64,000 bases of DNA, taken from Pseudomonas sp. Irchel 3E13. Its GTDB lineage: Bacteria; Pseudomonadota; Gammaproteobacteria; Pseudomonadales; Pseudomonadaceae. The notes under the pieces were generated by a model, which saw nothing but the letters and a program-made list of their open reading frames with translations, searched no databases and was not told where the DNA came from. Positions 7,658-16,371 of the stretch are shown in pieces. Positions within the stretch are counted from its first letter, which is position 1. The number at the start of each line of letters is the position of its first letter. The DNA lies in assembly GCF_900187455.1 (NCBI RefSeq), contig NZ_FYDX01000013.1, positions 1 through 64,000 on the forward strand, given 5' to 3'. The translations under genes were made by a program, and so were the position numbers.

Positions 7658-9279
7658 TGAGCGAGTCGATGATGATCCCGAGCCAGAACCCAGTCGCAGC
7701 CGATACCGGTGCGCCCGCCAGCATCGCCCGGATGCTGTTCGACAGCGCGCGGCGTTTCGCCGGGCGCAGCGCCATCGAAGAAAACGGCGAATGCCTGGAC
7801 TATGCCGACCTGCCCGAGCAGGTCCTGACCATCACCCGCGGCCTGATGGCCCTGGGCATCCAGGCCGGCGACCGTATCGGCCTGTGGGCGCCGAACAGCC
7901 GCCAGTGGATCCTCGCGGCGCTGGGTATTCACTGCGCCGGCGCGGTGCTGGTGCCGGTCAACACGCGCATGAAGGGCGCCGAGGCCGCCGACATTCTCGA
8001 ACGCAGCGGCTGCCGCGTGCTATTCGTGCAGCGGCAGTTTCTCGATGTCGATTACACCGCGCTGCTCGAACCCCACCGCCCGGCGAGCCTGGAGCATCAG
8101 GTGATCTTCGATGTCGAGCGTACCACCGACGCCCGTGACCTCGGCTTCGGCCAGTTTCTCACCGGCGCCCTGACCATCGAAAAACTCACCGCCGAGCGCC
8201 GCGCCTTGTCGATCGGGCCGGACGCCATGTGCGACCTGCTGTTCACCTCCGGCACCACCGGCAAACCCAAGGGCGTGATGAGTGCCCACGGCCAGAACCT
8301 GCGGGCGTTTGGCGAATACGTGCGGGTCATCGGCCTGGTGCCGGGGGACCGCTACCTGATCGTCAACCCGTTCTTCCACGCCTTCGGCTACAAGGCCGGC
8401 TGGCTGACCTGCCTGATCGCCGGGGCGACCATCCTGCCCCACGCGGTTTTCGACGCCGACGCGGTGTTCCAGCGCATCGCCAACGAACGCATCAGCGTGC
8501 TACCGGGGGCGCCGACCCTGTACCTGTCGCTGCTGGCCCACCCACGGCTGGCCGAGACGGACCTGTCCAGCCTGCGTATCGCCGTGACCGGCTCGGCGAG
8601 CATTCCGCCAAGCCTGATCGAGCGGATGCGTAACGAGCTGGGCTTCAGCGTGGTGACCACCGCCTACGGCCTGACCGAATGCGGTGGGCTGGCGACCCTG
8701 TGTGACCCCGGCGACAGTGCCGAGACCATCGCCGGCACCAGCGGCCGGCCGTTGTCCGGCACCGAAGTGAGCATCCGCGACCCGCAGAACCAGGCACTGG
8801 CCCAGGGCGACAGCGGGGAAATCTGCCTGCGCGGCTTCCATGTGATGCAGGGCTATTTCGAGAACCCCGAAGCCACTCGCGAGGCGATCGACGCCGACGG
8901 CTGGCTGCACACCGGCGACGTCGGTCGGCTCGACCCGCAGGGCAACCTGGTGATCACCGACCGCCTCAAGGACATGTACATCGTCGGCGGCTTCAACTGT
9001 TACCCGGCGGAAATCGAGGCGGCGCTGATCGCCCACCCGGCCATCGCCCAGGTCGCGGTCATCGGCATCCCCGATGCGCGCATGGGCGAGGTTGGCTGCG
9101 CCTGCGTGGTGCTGCGCGAAGGCCGGCAACTGGAGGAGGGCGAGCTGATCGCCTGGAGCCGCGAGCGCATGGCCAATTACAAGGTGCCGCGCAGCGTGCG
9201 GCTGTTCCCGGCGCTGCCGCTCAACGCCTCGGCCAAGGTGGCGAAGAACGAGCTGCGTGCGTTGGTGGGCAACGGCTGA
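7654..9279 (+). CDS. fadD3: Acyl-CoA synthetase, FadD3-like (ring C/D propanoate CoA ligase)
   Basis: This 541-residue ANL-superfamily ligase has the ATP motif FTSGTTGKPKGV near residue 205, the block YGLTECGG near 340, and TGDVGRLDPQG with TDRLKDMYIVGG towards the C-terminus. The start ATG overlaps the preceding stop as ATGA; a second ATG follows at once, so the start is 7654 or 7657. The much longer open frame upstream is a shadow of the reductase gene. In steroid degraders FadD3 activates HIP, the C/D-ring fragment released by HsaD, to its CoA thioester, and the ipd/fadE genes at 35-43 kb would use that product. Another steroid or fatty acid cannot be excluded. Confidence 0.8.
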   Translation: MMSESMMIPSQNPVAADTGAPASIARMLFDSARRFAGRSAIEENGECLDYADLPEQVLTITRGLMALGIQAGDRIGLWAPNSRQWILAALGIHCAGAVLVPVNTRMKGAEAADILERSGCRVLFVQRQFLDVDYTALLEPHRPASLEHQVIFDVERTTDARDLGFGQFLTGALTIEKLTAERRALSIGPDAMCDLLFTSGTTGKPKGVMSAHGQNLRAFGEYVRVIGLVPGDRYLIVNPFFHAFGYKAGWLTCLIAGATILPHAVFDADAVFQRIANERISVLPGAPTLYLSLLAHPRLAETDLSSLRIAVTGSASIPPSLIERMRNELGFSVVTTAYGLTECGGLATLCDPGDSAETIAGTSGRPLSGTEVSIRDPQNQALAQGDSGEICLRGFHVMQGYFENPEATREAIDADGWLHTGDVGRLDPQGNLVITDRLKDMYIVGGFNCYPAEIEAALIAHPAIAQVAVIGIPDARMGEVGCACVVLREGRQLEEGELIAWSRERMANYKVPRSVRLFPALPLNASAKVAKNELRALVGNG

Positions 9280-9280
9280 T

Positions 9281-9299
9281 TTTCACCAAACGGACGATG
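9281..9299 (+). promoter_or_regulatory. Steroid-operon motif, copy (f, right half conserved)
   Basis: The sequence is TTTCACC-AAACG-GACGATG. The right half is exact, the left half is weak. It starts 2 bp after the fadD3 stop and ends 67 bp before the DUF1302 start. A GCCGGCGC/GCGCCGGC hairpin without a T-run follows at 9301-9333. Confidence 0.5.
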
Positions 9300-9366
9300 T
9301 GCCGGCGCGGGGGCTGTTCCAGGCTGCGCCGGCAAGCCCCAAAACAACAAGAAAGGAGAAAGGAGC

Positions 9367-11019
9367 ATGTCTTTGCCCAAGCGAATCGCCACCCGTGATG
9401 TTCGTCGTCGCAGCCTGCTGGCACTGGCCGTCGGCCTTGCCAGTGGCGCGGCCAGCGCCGGCCCGAGCTTCGAGCTGGGGGACAACACCACCCTCGACAC
9501 CTCGCTGACAGTCAACTACACCGCCTCGATGCGTACCGGCAAGCCGGCCCACGAGTACCTCAACGACCTCAACAACGACGACGGCACGCGCAACTTCAAG
9601 CGCGGCGCGCTGATCAACAACCGCGTCAGCCTGTTCGGCGAAATGCTGCTCAAGCACGACAACCTCGGCGCGGTGCTGCGCGGCAGCCACTTCTACGACG
9701 ACGTCTATCACCAGCGCAACGACAACGACTCGCCCGGCACGGTGAACAAGGTCGGCCGCGCCGACGGTTTCAGCGACGACACCCGCCGCCTCAGCGGCAG
9801 CAAGGCGCGGCTGCTGGACGCCTATGTCTACGGCAACTTCGACATCGGCGACACCCAGTACCTGTCGGTCAAGGCTGGCCGTCACCTGGTGGCCTGGGGC
9901 GAGAGCCTGTTCTGGGCCAACATCAGCCAGGGCCAGGCGCCGGTCGACGCCACCAAATTCAACGTGCCGGGCACCGAGGCCAAGGACTCCTACCTGCCGG
10001 TGGGGCAGGTTTCGGGGTCCTGGTCGCTGAACGAAGACCTGGCGCTGGTGGGCTTCTACCAGTACGAGTGGGAAAAGACCCAGCTCAACCCGGTGGGCGA
10101 CTACTTCGGCAGCGACACCTTCGGCCCTGGCGCCGAGTTCTTCCGCCTCGCGCCCGGGGTGATCGCCAACCTGCCGGACAAGAGCTTCACCGGGGTCAAT
10201 TACGCCGGCGAACTCAAGCCGCGCGACAGCGGCCAATGGGGCCTGGGCGTGCGCTACCGGATCACCGAGAACACCGAAGTCGGGCTGTTCCACTACCGCT
10301 ACCACGAGCGCGTCGGCTCGATGTTCTTCGACTTCAGCGGCACCACCGAATACTCGTCGCTCAAGCGCCTGGCGCGGCACAGCGGCGTGGAGTCGGCGCC
10401 GGCCTATCGCCTCGGCTACTTCGAGGACGTCGCGCTGACCGGTATCAGCTTCAGCTCGAAGATCGGCGATTCGGTGCAGTACGCCGGCGACCTCAGCTAC
10501 CGCGACGGCGCCTCGGTGTACCTGGACAACGGCGCGCCGACCACCGGGCAAATCTGGCAAGGCAACCTCAACGCGTCGTACATCCTCGGCCCGAGCTTTA
10601 TCGCCCAGCAGACCACCTTCATGGGTGAAGTGGTGCACCAGCGCATCGAGAGCGTCGACAAGCTGGTGGTCAGCGGCGGCGGGGCGGGCGTCGATGGCGT
10701 ATACGACAACTTCGAGTCGGCCACCCAGACCCGCGGCTCGACCCTCCTCGGGATCGGCGCCTACATGGACTACCCGTCCATCGCCAACGGCCTGGACCTG
10801 ACCACCAAAGTGGTGTGGACGCAGAACGTCGACGGCAGCGCCTACCAGGGCCTGGGCCGCGACGAGAAGCGCCTGACCGTGGGCGGCGACTTCAAGTACC
10901 TGGGCAACTTCCAGGTCGGCCTGACCTACGTGGCCTACCTCAATTCGCCGGATATCGCCCAGGGCCGCCTGATGGCCGACCGCGATTACCTGTCGTTCAA
11001 CGCCAAATACACCTTCTGA
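9367..11019 (+). CDS. DUF1302 family outer-membrane protein
   Basis: This 550-residue protein has an Arg-rich start, a hydrophobic stretch and a likely signal-peptidase site after ASA (about residue 36). It continues as beta-strand-rich sequence with many Tyr/Gly/Asp and a terminal Phe, fitting an outer-membrane barrel. Blocks such as GRHLVAWGESLFWANISQG are characteristic of DUF1302 proteins. These often occur beside DUF1329 proteins in clusters for steroids and other hydrophobic compounds, and a role in substrate uptake or export is suspected. No DUF1329 gene is nearby. It carries its own copy of the shared motif upstream and a strong terminator downstream. Confidence 0.85.
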   Translation: MSLPKRIATRDVRRRSLLALAVGLASGAASAGPSFELGDNTTLDTSLTVNYTASMRTGKPAHEYLNDLNNDDGTRNFKRGALINNRVSLFGEMLLKHDNLGAVLRGSHFYDDVYHQRNDNDSPGTVNKVGRADGFSDDTRRLSGSKARLLDAYVYGNFDIGDTQYLSVKAGRHLVAWGESLFWANISQGQAPVDATKFNVPGTEAKDSYLPVGQVSGSWSLNEDLALVGFYQYEWEKTQLNPVGDYFGSDTFGPGAEFFRLAPGVIANLPDKSFTGVNYAGELKPRDSGQWGLGVRYRITENTEVGLFHYRYHERVGSMFFDFSGTTEYSSLKRLARHSGVESAPAYRLGYFEDVALTGISFSSKIGDSVQYAGDLSYRDGASVYLDNGAPTTGQIWQGNLNASYILGPSFIAQQTTFMGEVVHQRIESVDKLVVSGGGAGVDGVYDNFESATQTRGSTLLGIGAYMDYPSIANGLDLTTKVVWTQNVDGSAYQGLGRDEKRLTVGGDFKYLGNFQVGLTYVAYLNSPDIAQGRLMADRDYLSFNAKYTF

Positions 11020-11025
11020 CGCAAT

Positions 11026-11055
11026 CGGCCACGCCCTGGCGGCGTGGCCGGTTTT
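11026..11055 (+). terminator. Intrinsic terminator after the DUF1302 gene
   Basis: A perfect 10-bp stem (CGGCCACGCC / GGCGTGGCCG) with a 5-base loop is followed by GTTTTG. It separates the DUF1302 gene from the flavoprotein gene and ends close to the latter's ribosome binding site. Confidence 0.8.
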
Positions 11056-11080
11056 GTTCGTCCAAACGTCGAGGCCTGTC

Positions 11081-12310
11081 ATGCAAACCCGTTCAGCTCC
11101 ATCGCCGTTCAGCCCCGTCACCATCGGCCCGCTGACCCTGAAAAACCGCTTTATCAAGGCCGCCACCAACGAAGGCATGAGTGCCAACGGCGTGCCCTCC
11201 AAACAACTGGCGGCATTGCACGCCAACCTCGCCGGCGGCGGCGTGGCCCTGACCACGGTGGCCTACTGCGCGGTCAGCAAGGACGGCCGCACCTTGCCCA
11301 ACCAGTTGATCCTCGAACCGTCCAGCCTGCCGCACTTCAAGGCCCTGACCGAGGCCGTGCACGCCAAGGGCGGCCTGGCCAGCGCGCAGATCACCCATGG
11401 TGGTTGCTTCACCTTCATCCGCGAGCGCTCGACCAAACGACCGCTTTCGGCCAGCGGCGGCTTCAACAAGATCGGCATGATGAGCGGCATGTTCCTCAAG
11501 CAAGCCATGACCGAGCGCGACATGCAGCAGGTGGTCGAGGACTTCGCCCAAGGCGCGCGACTGGCCCGCGAGGCCGGCTTCGACGCGGTGGAAATCCACA
11601 TGGGCCATGGCTACCTGCTCAGCCAGTTCATCTCGCCGCTGTACAACAAACGGCGCGATCAATACGGCGGCAACCTGGAAAACCGCCTGCGCTTCCCGCG
11701 CCGGGTGCTGCGCGCGGTGCTCGACGCGGTGGGCCACGAGCTGGCGGTGATCTGCAAATACAGCATCACCGAAGGCGTGCGCGCCGGTAACAGCGCCGAA
11801 GACGGCGCCCGCATCGCGCGCCTGCTGGAAGAAGAGGGCGCGCACCTGCTGGTGCTCAGCGCCGGGATGAACGCCGAGTCCATCACCACCATGTTCGGCT
11901 CGTCCTTCCCCAAGGAAAACCGCGTGCAACAGAAGAACCCGGTGATCGCCCTGGCCATGGCCATCCAGCGCATGACCGACCCGGTGGTGGAGTTCCGCGA
12001 ACTGTACCTGCTGGAACACGCGCGCAAGGTCCGCGCCGCGGTGAAAATGCCGCTGGCGTACCTGGGCGGCGCCAAGAGCCTGGGCAGCATCGAACAACTG
12101 ATGAGTGAAGGCTTCGACCTGGTTGCCATGGGCCGGGCACTGATCGCCGAGCCGGGGTATGTGAACAAACTGGCCAATGGCGAGGGGCGCAGCAACAAAT
12201 GCACGGCGTGCAACCGTTGCGTGGCGATGATGTATACGCCGGGCGGGACCTCGTGCGTGTTGGGGCAGCCGGGGGATGCTGCGTTGAATCGGGTGCCGGC
12301 GGCGGGCTAG
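11081..12310 (+). CDS. NADH:flavin oxidoreductase (Old Yellow Enzyme family) with Cys cluster
   Basis: This 409-residue protein has an OYE-type FMN barrel: FSPVTIGPLTLKNRFIKAA at the start, THGGCFT near 105, and SPLYNKRRDQYGGNLENR near 185. After the barrel it has Cys374, Cys377, Cys380 and Cys392, the pattern of the 4Fe-4S site in 2,4-dienoyl-CoA reductase-type enzymes, but no FAD/NAD domain follows. It may reduce a conjugated C=C in a steroid enone or dienoyl-CoA; BaiCD/BaiH of bile-acid 7-dehydroxylation belong to the same superfamily. The ATG at 11081 follows a GAGG ribosome site; an upstream TTG lies in the terminator tail. No clear copy of the shared motif precedes it. Confidence 0.8.
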   Translation: MQTRSAPSPFSPVTIGPLTLKNRFIKAATNEGMSANGVPSKQLAALHANLAGGGVALTTVAYCAVSKDGRTLPNQLILEPSSLPHFKALTEAVHAKGGLASAQITHGGCFTFIRERSTKRPLSASGGFNKIGMMSGMFLKQAMTERDMQQVVEDFAQGARLAREAGFDAVEIHMGHGYLLSQFISPLYNKRRDQYGGNLENRLRFPRRVLRAVLDAVGHELAVICKYSITEGVRAGNSAEDGARIARLLEEEGAHLLVLSAGMNAESITTMFGSSFPKENRVQQKNPVIALAMAIQRMTDPVVEFRELYLLEHARKVRAAVKMPLAYLGGAKSLGSIEQLMSEGFDLVAMGRALIAEPGYVNKLANGEGRSNKCTACNRCVAMMYTPGGTSCVLGQPGDAALNRVPAAG

Positions 12311-12638
12311 GTGATGGGGCTGGGGCTGTGGGCTTATCTATTCGATAAAGTCTGGGGAAGCTGAGGACGCTATCGCCGGCAAGCCGGCTCCCACAGGGGA
12401 CCCGAAGCGCAGCGTAGGGCCGGATGCAGGAGCCAGCGGTTTTCGTCTATTTTGCGAAGACAAAATGGACTCGCCGTAAAGGCGAAAGGGGCCGGCGGCT
12501 TCGCCACATTGAATGGATAAGCTCACAGCGCTAGCGCCAACACCCAGGCCCAAGGTGGTCGCCTTATCGCGAGCAAGCTCGCTCCTACACATACATGCAC
12601 ATGCATGCACATGCATGCGCGTTCAGGCGCTGCGGCTA
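12311..12638. repeat. Gene-free gap with single REP units and an alternating ACATGC tract
   Basis: This 328-bp gap holds a REP of the GCCGGCAAGCCGGC type (12372-12404), a second of the GCGAGCAAGCTCGC type (12566-12589), and between them a non-coding stretch with an inverted AAGACAAAATG-type segment. Just before the RNase stop there is an alternating purine-pyrimidine tract (about 12590-12622) built of repeated CATGCA units. No gene was recognised. Confidence 0.6.
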
Positions 12639-13625
12639 TCAAACGCCCGAGCCACTGGCCTCGATCCGGATCCGGTCCGCTCGGCACTCACCGCGGTCAG
12701 TCGCCTGGCGGGGCAGGAATGCCTGGCCGATAACGCCCTTCAACGTGCGCTCGCCCTTGAAGTCCTTCGGCAGCGACACCCGGATCTCCTCCAGGTAGTC
12801 ACCGCTGCAGATCAGCAGAAAATTATTGCCCACATCCTTGCTGCCAAACTCATCGGCCAGTTTCGAATAGAACTGCTCCCTGGACACTTCTCCACCCACG
12901 TTGCCACGGATGTATTCACCGGCCTGGGAGTCATTGAAGGACTTCAGCAAGTCCACCGCGAACCGGAAGTACGCGTCATCGGTCATGGCCGTCTGGCACA
13001 CGCCGTGTTTCTTCCATTCGTAGTTGCCGAACTGCGTGCCGTAATGAAAGTTCGGCATCCACGGCGTGATGTAGTCCACGGTGTCGGCGGTCAGATCGAG
13101 GTCGGCGCCGTCGCACTTGCCGTAGTCAATCCCGCATTCCTGTTTGTTCGGCCACAGCCCGTGCAAGGTGAAGTGGTTGACCGTCAGCGCGCCGTCTTTC
13201 ATGGCCTGGCACTCCGGTTTCGCCGGGCCGCCCTGGTCGTGTTCGCAAAAGCCCGGCTGCCAGGTCACGGCCAGCACATAGCTGTCGTATTGGTCGGGAA
13301 TCCGGCACGCCTGCGATCCCGCTTCGGAGATCACCAGCCCGTCGACCTGGCCGCAGTCGGCGGAAACCCAGCGCAGGTCGTTCTTCCCCGCGCCGACCTT
13401 GACCCTGATCCACTGGTACTGCTCGCGGTTGACCTCGGCGATCCGGTAGGTCTGCCCCGGCTCGACGGAAAGGTCGCCAGGGTTGGTCCTGTTCTTGAAC
13501 GATTGAAAGGCTTCGCAGCGCTGCGAGACGGAAAAGGTGCCCGCGCTGGTTTCCACGGCCAGTGCGTTATCGACGTTGACGAAGGTGAGCAAGGTTGTGA
13601 GGGCGAGTAAGGCCAGACGATCCAT
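12639..13625 (-). CDS. Ribonuclease T2 family protein, secreted
   Basis: The 328-residue product starts with a signal peptide (cleavage after DNALA, about residue 23). It carries both T2 active-site blocks: FTLHGLWP (CAS-1) and NYEWKKHGVC (CAS-2), each with a catalytic His. Such enzymes cut single-stranded RNA in the periplasm or outside the cell through 2',3'-cyclic intermediates. An SH3-like N-terminal part of about 100 residues precedes the catalytic domain, as its WIRVKVG and LRWVSADCG segments suggest. The ATG at 13625 was chosen over one seven codons upstream because it begins the signal peptide. The gene is unrelated to its steroid neighbours and is bounded by REPs, so it is probably an insertion. 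Confidence 0.9.
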   Translation of the reverse strand: MDRLALLALTTLLTFVNVDNALAVETSAGTFSVSQRCEAFQSFKNRTNPGDLSVEPGQTYRIAEVNREQYQWIRVKVGAGKNDLRWVSADCGQVDGLVISEAGSQACRIPDQYDSYVLAVTWQPGFCEHDQGGPAKPECQAMKDGALTVNHFTLHGLWPNKQECGIDYGKCDGADLDLTADTVDYITPWMPNFHYGTQFGNYEWKKHGVCQTAMTDDAYFRFAVDLLKSFNDSQAGEYIRGNVGGEVSREQFYSKLADEFGSKDVGNNFLLICSGDYLEEIRVSLPKDFKGERTLKGVIGQAFLPRQATDRGECRADRIRIEASGSGV

Positions 13626-13762
13626 GGTTAGGTCCTGTGTCAGCAAACGGGTGCCTGTTGACGCGGGAGATTAGCGTAGTCGTGGCCTGATGGCGCGGAG
13701 AAACCAAGGGGAAAAGGGGCGTGCCCGAGAGCAGTGTTTGCTGCTCCGGGCGGTGTCCTGAC

Positions 13763-14596
13763 TCAACCGAACTGGAGGAACTCCACGCAACTGCGGTTGA
13801 ACAACGCCCGGTGCTCGACCTGCACCCAGTGTCCGCACTGGTTCAGCACGATAAAGCGTGCCTTGGTTGCGCCATCGATGATGCGCTGGGCGCCGCTGAC
13901 CGGGTTGAAATTGTCGTTGCTGCCCCAGAAACCGAGGATCGGGCACTGGATCTCGCCCAGCCGGCTTTCCATGTTCGGCACCATCATGGTGCTGAACAGG
14001 TTTTTCGGCTGGGTCACCGCCACCGCCACCCGTTCCTGCAGCAGGTCTTCCGGCAGGATCGAAGGGTCGAACAGTTGCAGGCTCATCATGCTGCGCATTT
14101 CTTCCATGCCGATCGGGCCGGCATTGAACAGGCTGACCATGCGCAGGATGCCCGGCATCTGGAAGTAGGTTTCGCGCTCTTCGACGCCGCCTGGTGCCAG
14201 CAGGATAAGTTTTTCCGCCAGCTCCGGGTGACGCAGCGCCAGGCCCAGGGCGATGGCGCCGCCCAGCGAGTTGCCGAGCAGGGTGCAGCGATTGACGCCG
14301 ATCTGCTGCAGGAACGTCCCCACGCAATCGACGAAGAAATCCAGGTTGTACTGCACGTCATCAGGCTTGTCGGAGCGGCCAAAGCCGGGCAGGTCGAGGA
14401 GGATGTTGCGGTAGCCGGCGGCGACGAAATCCGGCGCGTTGCCTTTGAAGTTGCTGTAGCCGCTGGCACCCGGGCCGCTGCCATGCAGCCAGAGCACCAC
14501 GGGACCTTCGCCCTGGTCCAGGTAGTGCAGGCGCAGCCCGCCGGGCAGGGTCTGGTAATGGCCGACGGGCAAGGGCAGGTCTACGGATTGGTTCAT
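13763..14596 (-). CDS. hsaD: Meta-cleavage product hydrolase, HsaD/TesD-like
   Basis: This 277-residue alpha/beta hydrolase has the oxyanion motif HGSGPGASG (from about residue 38), nucleophile elbow GNSLGG with Ser110, then Asp228 and His256, giving the expected catalytic triad. MCP hydrolases such as HsaD and BphD hydrolyse the C-C bond of the ring-fission product. In the steroid pathway 4,9-DSHA is split into the dienoate used by HsaE and the C/D-ring acid HIP activated by FadD3. The ATG at 14596 has GGAGAA upstream; the longer open frame is not family-like. The gene is divergent from the SDR operon starting at 14854 and has motif copy (c2) 120 bp upstream. Confidence 0.87.
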   Translation of the reverse strand: MNQSVDLPLPVGHYQTLPGGLRLHYLDQGEGPVVLWLHGSGPGASGYSNFKGNAPDFVAAGYRNILLDLPGFGRSDKPDDVQYNLDFFVDCVGTFLQQIGVNRCTLLGNSLGGAIALGLALRHPELAEKLILLAPGGVEERETYFQMPGILRMVSLFNAGPIGMEEMRSMMSLQLFDPSILPEDLLQERVAVAVTQPKNLFSTMMVPNMESRLGEIQCPILGFWGSNDNFNPVSGAQRIIDGATKARFIVLNQCGHWVQVEHRALFNRSCVEFLQFG

Positions 14597-14716
14597 GAGG
14601 TTCTCCAGGTCTGCGGATGGACGCGCAGACCGGCCGGGTGTGGTGGATGAGCGAAGGGGTAAGCCACACCCGGCCAGTGTGCGCCAGGGGATGCTCGGCC
14701 CTGCGCGGCGTTGCCA

Positions 14717-14735
14717 CATCGTCCGTTCAGACCAC
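14717..14735 (-). promoter_or_regulatory. Steroid-operon motif, copy (c2), for hsaD
   Basis: Read on the minus strand this is GTGGTCT-GAACG-GACGATG. The right half is exact and the left half is partial. It is 120 bp upstream of the hsaD start, in the divergent region that also holds copy (c). Confidence 0.5.
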
Positions 14736-14752
14736 ATGGCCCGGCGGCGCCG

Positions 14753-14771
14753 CTAGTCCTGTTGGACGATG
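14753..14771 (+). promoter_or_regulatory. Steroid-operon motif, copy (c)
   Basis: The sequence is CTAGTCC-TGTTG-GACGATG, followed by TTCGCCCC. TAGTCC and GGACGA form a near-dyad around TGTT. It ends 82 bp before the SDR start at 14854. Confidence 0.65.
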
Positions 14772-14853
14772 TTCGCCCCGGGGCGCCGGGCCAATCATGC
14801 CGGGGAGGGCTCGCTGTCCGCGGGTCGCGTCGAACATTTCCAAGGAGAACGCT

Positions 14854-15588
14854 ATGAAGCTGCAGAACAAGGTGGCCTTCGTCACCGGCGCCGGGCAGGG
14901 CATGGGCCAGGCCATCGTGCGCCGGTTCGTCGCCGAAGGGGCGAAAGTGGTGGCGGTGGACCTCGATCAACAGGCCCTGGCCGCCAGCCTGGCGGACCTC
15001 GGCGAGAACGTCCTGGCGCTGTCCTGCAACGTCGCCGACAGCGCGTCGGTGGCCGATGCGATGGGCCAGGTCGAGGCGCGTTTCGGTGGCCTCGACATCG
15101 TCGTCAACAACGCCGGCGTCGGTGCCCTCGACAGCTTTCTCGATACCCCCGACGAAAGCTGGGCGCGGGTCATCAACGTCAACCTCGGCGGCACCTTCCT
15201 GTGTGCCCGCGAAGGCGCGCGGCTGATGCTCAAGGGCAAGCGCCAGGGCGCGATCATCAACCTCTCCAGCACCGCCGCGCTGACCGGCGAAGGCCCCAGC
15301 CATTACTGCGCGTCGAAGGCCGCGGTCATGGGCCTGACCCGTTCCATCGCCCGCGAACTGGCGGCCAGCGGCATCCGCGTCAATACCCTGGTGCCGGGCC
15401 CGACCAACACGCCGATGATGGCCGGCATCCCCGACGAACACATGCAGGCGCTGCTGAAAAACGTGCCGCTGGGACGCATGTGCGAAACCGACGAGATCGC
15501 CCGGGTGGCGGTGTTCCTGGCCAGCGAAGACGCCAGTTTCATGACCGGCCAGAACATCGCCGTCAACGGCGGCATGGCCTTTATCTGA
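14854..15588 (+). CDS. SDR oxidoreductase (hydroxysteroid dehydrogenase candidate)
   Basis: This 244-residue classical SDR has the motif TGAGQGMG near residue 12, NNAG near 88, a Ser-Tyr-Lys set with HYCASKAA, and the usual C-terminal block FMTGQNIAVNGG. It would oxidise or reduce a hydroxyl/ketone with NAD(P). It is the first gene of a three-gene unit with a second SDR and an NTF2-like protein, and it starts after CAAGGAGAACGCT, a good ribosome site. With copy (c) of the shared motif upstream, it probably belongs to the steroid regulon; a 3-, 7-, 12- or 17-hydroxysteroid substrate is possible, but the sequence does not say which. Confidence 0.8.
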   Translation: MKLQNKVAFVTGAGQGMGQAIVRRFVAEGAKVVAVDLDQQALAASLADLGENVLALSCNVADSASVADAMGQVEARFGGLDIVVNNAGVGALDSFLDTPDESWARVINVNLGGTFLCAREGARLMLKGKRQGAIINLSSTAALTGEGPSHYCASKAAVMGLTRSIARELAASGIRVNTLVPGPTNTPMMAGIPDEHMQALLKNVPLGRMCETDEIARVAVFLASEDASFMTGQNIAVNGGMAFI

Positions 15589-15597
15589 GGAGTTTCC

Positions 15598-16371
15598 ATG
15601 AGCAAGCGTCTGCAAGGAAAAATCGCCTTCGTCACCGGTGCCGGCTCCGGCATCGGTGAAGCCACCGCCCTGCGTTTCGCCGAGGAAGGCGCCGTCGTGG
15701 TGCTTTGCGGGCGGCGTCCCGAACCACTGCAGGATCTTCAGGAACGAATCCAGGCACTGGGCGGCCAGGCCGAAGTCGCGGTGGCCGATGTCAGCGACGA
15801 GCACGCTTATGTCGCCGCGCTGGAAGCCACGGCCAAGCGCCATGGCCGCCTGGATATTCTGGTCAACAACGCCATGGCCTACACCTGGGGCGGCATCGAC
15901 AGCATGACCACCGCCGACTGGCACGCCAACTTCAGCACCACGGTGGACGGGACCTTCTGGGGCACCCGCACCGCCATGCGCCTGATGCAGGCCAATGGCG
16001 GCGGCGCCATCGTCAACATCGCCTCGATCTGCGGCCTGTTCGGCACCGCCTGGATGGCCGGTTACTCGGCGGCCAAAGCGGCAGTGATCAACTTCAGCCG
16101 CGCCGCTGCCAGCGAAGGCGCGCCGCACAAGGTGCGTTGCAACGTGGTCATCCCCGGCGTGGTCGACACCCCGGCCACCGCCGGCATGCTCAGCGATGCC
16201 CGGACCCGCGCCAATACCGAGAAGGTCATCCCGATGAAACGGGTCGGCCTGCCGGTGGAACTGGCCAACGCCATCCTGTTCCTGGCCAGCGACGAAGCGT
16301 CCTATGTCACCGGCGCGAGCCTGAGCGTGGACGGCGGGCGCAGCTCCGACCTGTACACGGTGCTGGAATGA
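15598..16371 (+). CDS. SDR oxidoreductase
   Basis: This 257-residue classical SDR has TGAGSGIG near residue 14, NNAM in place of the common NNAG near residue 90, and YSAAKAAV with the catalytic Tyr/Lys. The substitution in the NNAG block is a mild oddity. It starts nine bases after the first SDR's stop (GAGGAGTTTCCATG) and its stop overlaps the next start as ATGA, so the three genes are tightly coupled. A hydroxysteroid dehydrogenase role is likely from the neighbourhood; the position acted on is unknown. Confidence 0.8.
   Translation: MSKRLQGKIAFVTGAGSGIGEATALRFAEEGAVVVLCGRRPEPLQDLQERIQALGGQAEVAVADVSDEHAYVAALEATAKRHGRLDILVNNAMAYTWGGIDSMTTADWHANFSTTVDGTFWGTRTAMRLMQANGGGAIVNIASICGLFGTAWMAGYSAAKAAVINFSRAAASEGAPHKVRCNVVIPGVVDTPATAGMLSDARTRANTEKVIPMKRVGLPVELANAILFLASDEASYVTGASLSVDGGRSSDLYTVLE

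Noticed and set aside
11055..11075. Possible eighth copy of the steroid motif before the OYE gene
   Set aside because: Only GACGA of the right half matches on the minus strand, it points away from the gene, and it overlaps the ribosome-site region.
9283..11256. A 657-codon open frame on the minus strand
   Set aside because: Antisense to the DUF1302 gene and its flanks; composition is that of a high-GC shadow frame.
12590..12622. Short CATGCA repeats as a possible CRISPR or VNTR
   Set aside because: Units are only a few bases long, without spacers, and the tract is too short.
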